Shown here piece after piece: positions 56,523 to 64,000 of a stretch of 64,000 bases of DNA. The notes below the pieces were generated by a model. That model made no database searches and was not told the DNA's origin. It was given only the letters and a program-made list of their open reading frames with translations. This stretch comes from Enhygromyxa salina (GTDB taxonomy: Bacteria > Myxococcota_A > Polyangia > Nannocystales > Nannocystaceae). Both the position numbers and the translations under genes were made by a program. Location of the stretch: the NCBI RefSeq assembly GCF_000737335.2, contig NZ_JMCC02000045.1, positions 1 through 64,000 of the forward strand, written 5' to 3'. Numbering within the stretch: position 1 is the stretch's first letter; every line of letters begins with the position of its first letter.

Positions 56523-56878
56523 AATACGTAGCGTTGGTCGTGTTGTTGCTCTCTCTCATCGCTGGATGTGGCGGGTCCGATGACGCCGTCCCTGGGACTG
56601 GGAGCGTCGATACCCCACCTCCGCAACCGACGGAGACGAAGGTGGAAGCAGAGGAGCGAGAACGCCGGGCCGTCGCGCGTGAGCGCCTTCGAGCAGGGGG
56701 AGAGCGAGTCTGTGAGGAAGGGGAAGTGGGGACTCGGTGGATGGAAGACTGCAACACCTGTCAGTGCTACGAACCTGGTGTTCGAGGGTGCACGGTGAAA
56801 CGCTGTGATCCCCCCGGCCCACCTCCCGCCCGCATTCTCCGGCGGACCCCGCCGGAGTCGTCGAGCAACGGTGATTGA
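56519..56878 (+). CDS. Lipoprotein with a pacifastin-like protease-inhibitor domain
   Basis: A 119-residue lipoprotein: signal MKYVALVVLLLSLIAGC, then a Pro linker, a charged helix (EAEERERRAVARERLRAG), a compact Cys-rich unit (residues 65-96) and a Pro-rich tail. Six cysteines (65, 78, 81, 83, 91, 96) fit the published pacifastin light-chain signature C-x(9-12)-C-N-x-C-x-C-x(2-3)-G-x(3-6)-C-T-x3-C, here with spacings 12, 3 and 3, and with the required Asn79, Gly87 and Thr92. Pacifastin peptides inhibit trypsin- and chymotrypsin-like proteases; the P1-P1' equivalents would be Val93-Lys94. The ATG overlaps the TGA of the serine protease gene. Confidence 0.85.
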   Translation: MKYVALVVLLLSLIAGCGGSDDAVPGTGSVDTPPPQPTETKVEAEERERRAVARERLRAGGERVCEEGEVGTRWMEDCNTCQCYEPGVRGCTVKRCDPPGPPPARILRRTPPESSSNGD

Positions 56879-56884
56879 CGAAAG

Positions 56885-56929
56885 CCAGTGTGGCCCTACA
56901 TCACGGTCGGGCCGGCGATCACCTTCTGA
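56885..56929 (+). pseudogene. Internally deleted relic of the outer-membrane protein 3' end
   Basis: In frame it reads PVWPYITVGPAITF and stop. PVWPY matches the intact gene at 53222-53236 (one base different) and ITVGPAITF matches its last codons. The 229 bases between these segments in the intact gene are missing, with an ACA microhomology at the joint. This shows that the right-hand repeat is a degraded duplicate of the outer-membrane protein gene end. Confidence 0.75.
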
Positions 56930-56936
56930 TTCAGGC
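56898..56936. repeat. 39-bp perfect direct repeat, right copy
   Basis: Identical to 53463-53501 over 39 bases, including the TGA of the outer-membrane protein gene. It marks the right edge of the four-gene protease block. Confidence 0.9.
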
Positions 56937-56962
56937 CACCTCTTTCGACCAGAGCCGCTCAA

Positions 56963-57268
56963 TCAGATCGTCGCGGCGAGTTGTTGGCGAGAGACATCTT
57001 GGGCTCCGTAGAAGCGGTTGAGCGCATCGCGGACATCGTCGAGAGCCTCAGCGTAGAGCGCCGCGATCGCGTCCGCATCGGTCACCAACTCCCGGGCCCG
57101 AGCAAACTCATCGTGGGTCTTCTTTGCCACGCCGAGCTCACGAAGGAGCCGACGGACCATCTGCATGGCGATGAAACAGGATGCATGGCGGACAAACAAC
57201 GGGTCGTCCTCGTGGGCCGCCGGCGTCGTCCAGGGCGCAGCCCGCACCCCGAGCTGTCCCTGCGCCAT
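56963..57268 (-). CDS. Hypothetical small protein or 3' fragment
   Basis: A 101-codon frame, divergent from lgt, whose second half has ordinary protein character: MVRRLLRELGVAKKTHDEF, ARARELVTDADAIAALYAEA, DVRDALNRFYGAQDVSRQQL. It is helical and soluble. No family is recognised, and there is no clear ribosome-binding site. It lies next to the relic at 56885, so it may be the surviving end of a gene cut by the same event. Confidence 0.4.
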   Translation of the reverse strand: MAQGQLGVRAAPWTTPAAHEDDPLFVRHASCFIAMQMVRRLLRELGVAKKTHDEFARARELVTDADAIAALYAEALDDVRDALNRFYGAQDVSRQQLAATI

Positions 57269-57331
57269 CTACGCCAACCGCCCTGTCGGCAGCTGTCGAG
57301 AACCGCGCTGGGCTGCTACCTTCCCCCACTG

Positions 57332-58354
57332 ATGCTCGGCGCCATCCCCTACGTCGTCGCCCCCGAGAAGACCTTCGAGTTCGGCAGCGACATTCCGCTG
57401 CTTGGCGACCACCTCACGATCGGCGTGTTCGGGATCCTCGTTGCGATCGGCGTGCTGCTGGGCATCCAGGTCGCGGTCAAGGTCTACTCCAAGCAAAAGG
57501 ACCTCGACGAGTGGATGTTCCGCGACCAGATCTTCTGGGTCCTGGTGTTCGGCTTCGTGATCTCCCACTGGATCTCGGTGCTGTTCTACTTCCCCGAGAA
57601 GATCAGCGAGAACCCGTGGGTGCTGCTGATGCTGTGGAACGGGCTGTCGAGCGTCGGCGGCTTCTTTGGGGCGTTCATCGGCATGAACTGGTTTCTGCGC
57701 CGGGAAAAGCAGCCGATCTTGGTCTACGCCGACGGCAACATGTTCGGGCTGCTGCTCGGCATGTGCTTTGGTCGGCTGTCGTGCGCGCTGGTTCATGATC
57801 ACCCGGGCAAGATCGTCTCCGCCGACACCTTTGGCGCCGTCGGTCCGTGGCCGTGTCGCTGCCCCACCGGCCGCGCGCTGCCGGACTGCTGCTCGGCCGC
57901 GCAAGAGATCTTCCGCTGGGATCTTGGGCTGCTCGAGTTCCTGGTCATCCTCGCGCTCACGCTGTTCATCTACTTCGTGTGGGACTGGCGAAACGCCCTG
58001 CCCGGCAAGCTCACCGGGCTGGTCGCGCTGGTGTATGGGCCGGCGCGGTTTTGCTTCGACTTCCTGCGCGCGACCGAGGCCGACAAGATCGCAACCCCCG
58101 ATGTCCGCTACTTCGGGCTCACGACCGCGCAGTACTTCGCGCTGGCGATCTTTGGCGCGGGCGTGTGGCTGTTCTTCCTGCGTAAGCCCAAGCCCGGCGA
58201 CCTCGACTACGCCCGCGACAGCGAACGGATCGCGCAGCGCGACGCCAAGCGCGACGCTGACAGCGGCGAGCGGGCGGATGAGCCGTCCGACGAGCCATCC
58301 GACGAGTCCCCCGAGGATGAGCCTGACTCCGAAGACAAGCCCGCGGCGCCATGA
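57332..58354 (+). CDS. lgt: Prolipoprotein diacylglyceryl transferase
   Basis: A 340-residue membrane enzyme from ATG 57332; the long open frame upstream is not Lgt-like. About seven helices are visible, with motifs YADGNMFGLLLGMCFGRLSC (the conserved G-R near the active site), the following loop with HDHPG, and GPARFCFDFLRA, whose Arg matches the essential C-terminal Arg region. Lgt attaches diacylglycerol from phosphatidylglycerol to the lipobox Cys of prolipoproteins. An unusual insertion (PWPCRCPTGRALPDCCSAAQE) lies before helix 5, and an acidic 50-residue tail (DEPSDEPSDESPEDEPD) is not part of the family. Many predicted substrates lie in this window. Confidence 0.92.
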   Translation: MLGAIPYVVAPEKTFEFGSDIPLLGDHLTIGVFGILVAIGVLLGIQVAVKVYSKQKDLDEWMFRDQIFWVLVFGFVISHWISVLFYFPEKISENPWVLLMLWNGLSSVGGFFGAFIGMNWFLRREKQPILVYADGNMFGLLLGMCFGRLSCALVHDHPGKIVSADTFGAVGPWPCRCPTGRALPDCCSAAQEIFRWDLGLLEFLVILALTLFIYFVWDWRNALPGKLTGLVALVYGPARFCFDFLRATEADKIATPDVRYFGLTTAQYFALAIFGAGVWLFFLRKPKPGDLDYARDSERIAQRDAKRDADSGERADEPSDEPSDESPEDEPDSEDKPAAP

Positions 58355-58441
58355 GCGATCAGTGGTGAACGGTGAACGGTTCGCTTCCCAAGCCGAACCC
58401 GTTCACCCATGCCGCCGGCCGGCCCAACAGCAACCCCCGTC

Positions 58442-58948
58442 TCAGCAGGACAAGTCGAGCCGCGGCGTCTGATAGCCGCCTGGCTCGAGCCCGAGCGGCG
58501 GCGGAATCCGGGCACTCCACATCTGCTCGAGCGCGATCGCTATCCCTTCGGCGACGGTCTCGACGATGAACAGCGGCGCCTCGTGCCGACCCACGTTGAG
58601 CTTGTCGACGCTCCTGGCCATCCCCGTGAGCCGATCCGTCAGGTCCCCGCAGACCACGATTGTGGCGAGCATGACCTCGCACGAGAGGTTGACGCTGCTG
58701 TGCTCGAACACCCGCTTGCGCACGGCCGCGCTTGGCCAGTGCGCGCGCGTCAGATCCGCGATGTGAAGCAGCTGCTGCTCGGCAGCCAGCGCGGCGGCCG
58801 CCGTCGCGTCAGACCAGCTGAAGTAGCGATCGATGACATCGACACTGGATGCCCCATACCAAGTCGAGATCAGCACCGGGTGATGCCGGGTGTCCAGGGC
58901 GATCCCGCACTCCTCGTCTTGTAGCCACTCAATCATACCCGGGAGCAA
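58442..58948 (-). CDS. Hypothetical protein
   Basis: A 168-residue soluble protein from ATG 58948 (or ATG 58936). The pattern of strands and helices (CGIALDTRHHPVLISTWYG, AAEQQLLHIADLTRAHWPS, VNLSCEVMLATIVVCGDL) resembles small STAS- or SpoIIAA-like signalling domains also seen at 7891, but no conserved site can be named. It converges with lgt. Function unknown. Confidence 0.62.
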   Translation of the reverse strand: MLPGMIEWLQDEECGIALDTRHHPVLISTWYGASSVDVIDRYFSWSDATAAAALAAEQQLLHIADLTRAHWPSAAVRKRVFEHSSVNLSCEVMLATIVVCGDLTDRLTGMARSVDKLNVGRHEAPLFIVETVAEGIAIALEQMWSARIPPPLGLEPGGYQTPRLDLSC

Positions 58949-59187
58949 CCGTATGCGATCCCCGCACTTGGCTCAACGACCACAATCGCGGATCAGATAG
59001 CCAGAGTGCCTAGCGCGCACGGACAGTGCCGCGCGTCACACGATGACAGGGTTCCAAATCGCGGGCGTCCTCGGGAACGTCAGGGGCGCCCCCCTACGCG
59101 CGACTCGAGACCATGCTTGCCCAAAGTGCTCTCGCAGGTCGATCGGCCGGCCATACGCGCTGGCGCGTCTCGAGCGAGAGCCTTGCA

Positions 59188-59565
59188 TCACAACGGTTCG
59201 GCCAACCAGGCTGCCGGGTCGTCTCCCTCTTCGCAGAGCTTTCGAGCGACGTCGCATGTCGGGCCCGGAAACAACATGGCGTCGAAACGACATTGGTCGA
59301 TCTCGTCGGCCGCCACCCCAGCACACGCAGCGGCCGCGCAGTCGATGAGGACTCGGAGGCTCAGTGGTGCACTCTCCGGGTCGTCGTCCGGACGGCAATC
59401 GGCGGTCGGGCCGCATGCAGCCAGTTCGCCCATTGCGGACCGGCAACTCGCGGTGTCGACCCGCACCCCCTCTGCGAGCGGGTCGGGGTCCGAGTCGGGA
59501 CTGTCGCACGCCGCCCCGGACAGCAGCAGCATCAACGCCAGTGCAGTGTCTACCCTCAGTTGCAT
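59188..59565 (-). CDS. Small Cys-rich lipoprotein
   Basis: A 125-residue lipoprotein from ATG 59563-59565, with signal MQLRVDTALALMLLLSGAAC. An acidic linker (DSPDSDPDPLAEG) precedes a helical domain with seven Cys (ASCRSAMGELAACGPTADC, IDCAAAACAGV, DQCRFDAML, CDVARKLC), probably cross-linked by disulphides. Similar short Cys-rich lipoproteins are frequent in myxobacteria. It is upstream of no obvious partner; the glpX operon runs in the same direction and ends 144 bases before it. Confidence 0.72.
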   Translation of the reverse strand: MQLRVDTALALMLLLSGAACDSPDSDPDPLAEGVRVDTASCRSAMGELAACGPTADCRPDDDPESAPLSLRVLIDCAAAACAGVAADEIDQCRFDAMLFPGPTCDVARKLCEEGDDPAAWLAEPL

Positions 59566-59709
59566 GCGTCACCTGATCGAAGACGAGTTCAATGGCTGCG
59601 AGGTCGGTGGTATCGAGCCCTTCATTGGATGCACAAAACTGTGCGAGGGGTATCGGCACGTGTCAACGAAAGTGAGACACTGGGGTTCGTTGGCGAAGGG
59701 GTGTGCCCC

Positions 59710-60696
59710 CTAATCGTGGACGGGCAAGTGGTCGAGCAGCGTAGATGTCTCGAACCGCCGAATCGTCCCGGTGTCGCTGCGCAGCGCCAAGCTGCTCACG
59801 TGCGTCCGCAGCCCGACCTTGCGGATCCCAGCGAGGATCGGGCCATCGGTCACCCCAGACGCGACGAAGAAGCAGGGCCCGCTGACCAGATCCACGTGCC
59901 GCAGCAGCCGATCGGGCTCCTCCATCCCCATCCCCAGCGCACGCTCGCGCTCGCCGGGGTTGCGAAACTCCAGGCGCCCTTCAAACGCCCCGCCCAGGCA
60001 GCGCAGCGCCGCCGCAGCGAGCACACCTTCGGGCGCGCCACCTTTGCCAATGAACATGTCGATCCCGCTGTCCGGCAGCCCGGTCGCAACGCTGGGGTTC
60101 ACGTCGCCGTCGGTGATCAAGCGAACGCTGGCCCCCGCCCCGCGCAGCTCGGCAACGAGCTGATCGTGACGCGGACGCTCGAGCACGACCACCACGATGT
60201 CGGTTGGCTGCTTGTTCTTGGCCTCGGCCAGATCGAGCACGTTCTGGGCCGGGCTCTTGTCGAGGGTGACCACGCCGACGCCCTCGGGCCCGGCGGCGAT
60301 CTTGTACATGTAGGTGTCCGGCGCGTTGAGCAGACCCCCGCGCGGGGCGATCGCCAGGACCGCGAGCGCGCCCGGCTTTCCGCTGGCGCACAAGTTGGTG
60401 CCCTCGAGCGGATCCACGGCGATGTCGACCTCGGGCAGCTCGGGATCCCTGGGCCCAACCTTCTCGCCGATGTAGAGCATCGGCGCTTCGTCGCGCTCGC
60501 CTTCGCCGATCACGATGGTCCCGCGCGCCGGGACCTTGTCGAACGCGCGGCGCATCGCCTCGACCGCGAGCGAGTCGGCGTCTTCTTTCTTGCCGGCGCC
60601 GATCAAGCGCGAGCACGCGATCGCGGCGGCCTCGGTCACGCGCACGTACTCGAGCAGCAGCTTGCGGTCCATCTTTGACGGTGTCTTATCAATCAT
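59710..60696 (-). CDS. glpX: Class II fructose-1,6-bisphosphatase
   Basis: A 328-residue GlpX. Motifs: TIVIGEGERDEAPMLYIGE (metal ligands), DIAVDPLEGTNLCASGKPGA (D-P-x-E-G-T phosphatase motif), LITDGDVNPSVATGLPDSG and IGKGGAPEGVLAAAALRCLGG. It hydrolyses fructose-1,6-bisphosphate in gluconeogenesis with divalent metal. The ATG at 60694-60696 overlaps the thioesterase gene end by 8 bases, so it is the last gene of a hom-thioesterase-glpX operon. Confidence 0.96.
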   Translation of the reverse strand: MIDKTPSKMDRKLLLEYVRVTEAAAIACSRLIGAGKKEDADSLAVEAMRRAFDKVPARGTIVIGEGERDEAPMLYIGEKVGPRDPELPEVDIAVDPLEGTNLCASGKPGALAVLAIAPRGGLLNAPDTYMYKIAAGPEGVGVVTLDKSPAQNVLDLAEAKNKQPTDIVVVVLERPRHDQLVAELRGAGASVRLITDGDVNPSVATGLPDSGIDMFIGKGGAPEGVLAAAALRCLGGAFEGRLEFRNPGERERALGMGMEEPDRLLRHVDLVSGPCFFVASGVTDGPILAGIRKVGLRTHVSSLALRSDTGTIRRFETSTLLDHLPVHD

Positions 60697-61206
60697 GCCG
60701 ATGCCCTTCGTGATCCGTTTGGACTGCAGCCAAGGGCTCAGTCATGTACGCCTCGAGTATGTTGTAGACCGGTTCGGGCAGCCGTGTCGCGCGACGTTCT
60801 TGCATGTCCAGGCAGCCATGGAAGGTCTGGGCGTGGAGCAGCACCAGAGGGTCCGGGCCGGCGAAGGCGTGACGGTCGCCGGGCTGGACGCTGAGCCGAT
60901 ACACGAAGTGCAAGCGCGCGAACGAGAGCTTGGCGAGGCCAACCTCGACGCTGACGATGTCGTCGTAGAGTGCCGGCGCGAGGTAGCTGACCGACAGATC
61001 GATCACGGGCAGGCCGACCCCCATGCGCTCGAGGTCCGAGTACGCGAACCCGAGGCTGCGGATGAACTCCACCCGCGCGTGCTCGAGGTAGCGCAGGTAG
61101 GTGCCGTGATAGACCACGCCCATCAGATCCGTGTCGGCGTAGATCACCCGGATCTGCGCGGCGCGGCGCAGCGGGACCTCGGGTGGCTGGGCCAGGCGTC
61201 GCGCCA

Positions 61207-61207
<1 letters not shown>
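60689..61207 (-). CDS. Acyl-CoA thioesterase, YbgC/4HBT family
   Basis: A 172-residue hot-dog-fold protein. It has YADTDLMGVVYHGTYLRYLEHAR, in which the Asp of D-x-M-G-V-V-Y-H is the 4-hydroxybenzoyl-CoA thioesterase/YbgC active residue, followed by FIRSLGFAYSDLE and the strand VSVEVGLAKLSFARLHFVY. It hydrolyses short acyl-CoA or acyl-ACP thioesters. The ATG overlaps the hom stop codon by one base (TGATG) and its own end overlaps glpX, so translation of all three is coupled. The Tol-Pal genes that often accompany YbgC are not adjacent. Confidence 0.9.
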
Positions 61208-62544
<1,337 letters not shown>

Positions 62545-62737
62545 CGGCGCGGACGGTAGCCGGACGCCCGAAACCCGTCAAACGACCCAGCCCACCCCGA
62601 GAGGCATCGCGCCATCGCAAACGACGCGCTACCCTCCGCGGAGCCGCGCGCCGCGTTCGAGCCCGCCCGGTTCAGCACCCCTCGGACCTTCCCCGCTTTC
62701 TTCCGCCGATCCCCGCCGATCCCCGCCGACTTCGCTC

Positions 62738-64000
62738 ATGAGCACCATCGTCTCCGTTCACGCCCGCGAGATCCTCGACAGCCGAGGCAACCCAACCCTC
62801 GAAGTCGAGGTCACCACCGAGTTCGGCAATTTCGGCCGCGCCGCGGTCCCGTCTGGGGCCAGCACCGGCGAGCACGAAGCCCACGAGCTGCGCGACGGTG
62901 ACGCGAGCCGCTACCTCGGCAAGGGCGTGACCACGGCCGTCGCCAACGTCAACGACACGCTGGCCCCCGCGATCGAGGGGCTCGAGTCCGGCGACCAAAA
63001 CCAGATCGATCGGATCTTGTGCGAGCTCGACGGGACCCCCAACAAGGCCAAGTTCGGCGCCAACGCGCTGCTTGGGGTCTCGCTGGCCTGCGCCCGGGCG
63101 GCCGCCGAGGACGTCGGCCTGCCGCTGTTTCGCTACCTCGGCGGGACCCAATGCCGCACGCTGCCGATCCCGCTGATGAACGTGATCAACGGGGGCGCGC
63201 ACGCGGACAACAACCTCGACTTCCAAGAGACCATGCTGGTGCCGTTTGGCTTTGATCGCTTCAGCGACGCGCTGCGGGCCGGGGTCGAGATCTTCCACAC
63301 CCTCAAGCAGCAGCTCAAGGCCCGCGGCAAGGTCACCGCGGTCGGCGACGAAGGTGGGTTCGCGCCCAGCCTCGAGAGCAACGCCGAAGCGCTCGAGACC
63401 TTGATGACGGCGATCCGCGGGGCTGGCTACGAGCCCGGCACGCAGATCGGGCTGGCCCTCGATGTCGCCGCCAGCGAGTTCTACGACGCCAAGAAGCAAA
63501 AATACGTGCTGTCCGGCGAGGGCGGCCGCGAGCTGTCTTCGGCCGAGCTCGTGGAGCTCTACGCCGACCTGTGCGCCAAGTATCCGCTGGTCTCGATCGA
63601 AGACGGCATGGACGAGAACGACTGGGCCGGCTGGAAGCAGCTCACCGACCGGCTTGGGGCCACGACGCAGCTGGTTGGCGATGATCTGTTCGTGACCAAC
63701 AAGACCCGGCTGCAGCGCGGCATTGACGAGGGGGTCGCCAACGCGCTGCTGGTCAAGGTCAACCAGATCGGCACGCTCAGCGAGACCCTGGAAGCCATGC
63801 GGATCGCCCATCGCAGCGGCTACCGCTGCGTGGTCTCGCACCGCAGCGGTGAGACCAGCGACACCTTCATCGCCGACCTCGCGGTCGCAACCGAGTCGGG
63901 TCAGATCAAGACCGGCAGCGCGTCGCGGTCGGATCGAACCGAGAAGTACAACCAGCTGCTGCGGATCGAAGAGCTGCTTGGCGCGGACGCCGAGTACCGC
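62738..64000 (+). CDS. eno: Enolase (3' end beyond window)
   Basis: 421 codons from ATG 62738 to the window end without a stop; the family is about 425-430 residues, so only the last few codons are missing. Motifs: AREILDSRGNPTLEVEV, VPSGASTGEHEA (catalytic loop), NVINGGAHADNNLDFQE, VGDEGGFAPSL, LALDVAASEFYD (Mg ligand Asp), SIEDGMDENDW, LVGDDLFVTN, VKVNQIGTLSET (catalytic Lys) and VVSHRSGETSDTFIADLAVA. It interconverts 2-phosphoglycerate and phosphoenolpyruvate. Late in the protein the conserved I-K-T-G-x-x-x-R stretch reads IKTGSASRSDR. The 193-base upstream gap includes a short tandem repeat (GATCCCCGCC, near 62709-62728) and presumably the divergent eno/hom promoters. Confidence 0.97.
   Translation, partial: MSTIVSVHAREILDSRGNPTLEVEVTTEFGNFGRAAVPSGASTGEHEAHELRDGDASRYLGKGVTTAVANVNDTLAPAIEGLESGDQNQIDRILCELDGTPNKAKFGANALLGVSLACARAAAEDVGLPLFRYLGGTQCRTLPIPLMNVINGGAHADNNLDFQETMLVPFGFDRFSDALRAGVEIFHTLKQQLKARGKVTAVGDEGGFAPSLESNAEALETLMTAIRGAGYEPGTQIGLALDVAASEFYDAKKQKYVLSGEGGRELSSAELVELYADLCAKYPLVSIEDGMDENDWAGWKQLTDRLGATTQLVGDDLFVTNKTRLQRGIDEGVANALLVKVNQIGTLSETLEAMRIAHRSGYRCVVSHRSGETSDTFIADLAVATESGQIKTGSASRSDRTEKYNQLLRIEELLGADAEYR

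Noticed and set aside
53463..56936. Classical attL/attR of an integrative element
   Set aside because: The block has no integrase or other mobility gene, and the right copy is part of a deleted relic of the upstream gene, so gene duplication or recombination explains it as well. Kept as a finding but not annotated as att sites.

Overview
The window looks like chromosomal DNA of a GC-rich myxobacterium, most likely of the Nannocystaceae type (Plesiocystis, Enhygromyxa or Nannocystis relatives). This is inferred from the very high GC, the many lipoproteins with Gly-Asp repeats or DUF4215 Cys-rich repeats, the Ser/Thr kinases fused to TPR regions, and the FG-GAP and OmpA/thrombospondin type 3 proteins. 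No rRNA operon, CRISPR array or complete prophage is visible. Most long reading frames opposite the real genes are codon-bias shadows and are left out.

Layout. 0.3-13 kb: Ca2+/cation antiporter, GT2 glycosyltransferase plus methyltransferase, RND efflux adaptor and pump, STAS-like protein, PlsC-like acyltransferase, and two paralogous proline iminopeptidases, one coupled to a VOC-fold gene. A three-copy 76-bp hairpin repeat follows at 12.94-13.17 kb. 13-20 kb: ECF sigma factor, FG-GAP protein, then a stretch of gene remnants (NnrS, RND C-terminus, transposase C-terminus) and secreted proteins of unknown function. 20-32 kb: MiaE, histidine kinase and response regulator, heme-oxygenase-fold-like protein, fatty acid desaturase, a Ser/Thr kinase and PP2C phosphatase pair, a Gly-Asp lipoprotein, a large kinase-TPR protein, and further on a remnant of a second kinase-TPR gene. 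33.6-35.3 kb: a lower-GC accessory island with an HEPN-type protein, a tRNA-like structured element and a broken WD40 gene. 35.6-46.5 kb: housekeeping genes, namely metH with an ArsR-methyltransferase regulator, dapA-dapB, ribF, and a DUF2723 membrane glycosyltransferase-like protein. 46.6-53.5 kb: lipoproteins and an envelope cluster (DUF4398 lipoprotein, OmpA/TSP3 protein, outer-membrane protein). 53.5-56.9 kb: an inserted-looking block of four translationally coupled secreted-protein genes. 57-64 kb: lgt, glpX, a YbgC-like thioesterase, hom and eno (cut by the window end).

The two most interesting loci are these. (1) The 53.95-56.88 kb block encodes a tail-fibre-like secreted protein, a lipoprotein, a trypsin-fold serine protease and a small lipoprotein whose six cysteines match the pacifastin protease-inhibitor signature exactly. 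The block is flanked by a perfect 39-bp direct repeat; the first copy is the 3' end of the upstream outer-membrane protein gene, and the second belongs to an internally deleted relic of that gene. (2) An HEPN-type gene sits 61 bp from a divergent 96-nt element that folds like a tRNA whose anticodon arm is replaced by a 21-bp hairpin.

Functional links visible in the sequence: methionine cycle (regulator then metH), aspartate family (dapA, dapB, hom), lower glycolysis and gluconeogenesis (eno, glpX), lipoprotein maturation (lgt beside a dozen or so predicted lipoproteins), and phosphorylation signalling (one two-component pair, two Ser/Thr kinases, one PP2C phosphatase). Domain calls come from reading the translations by eye; no database search was run.
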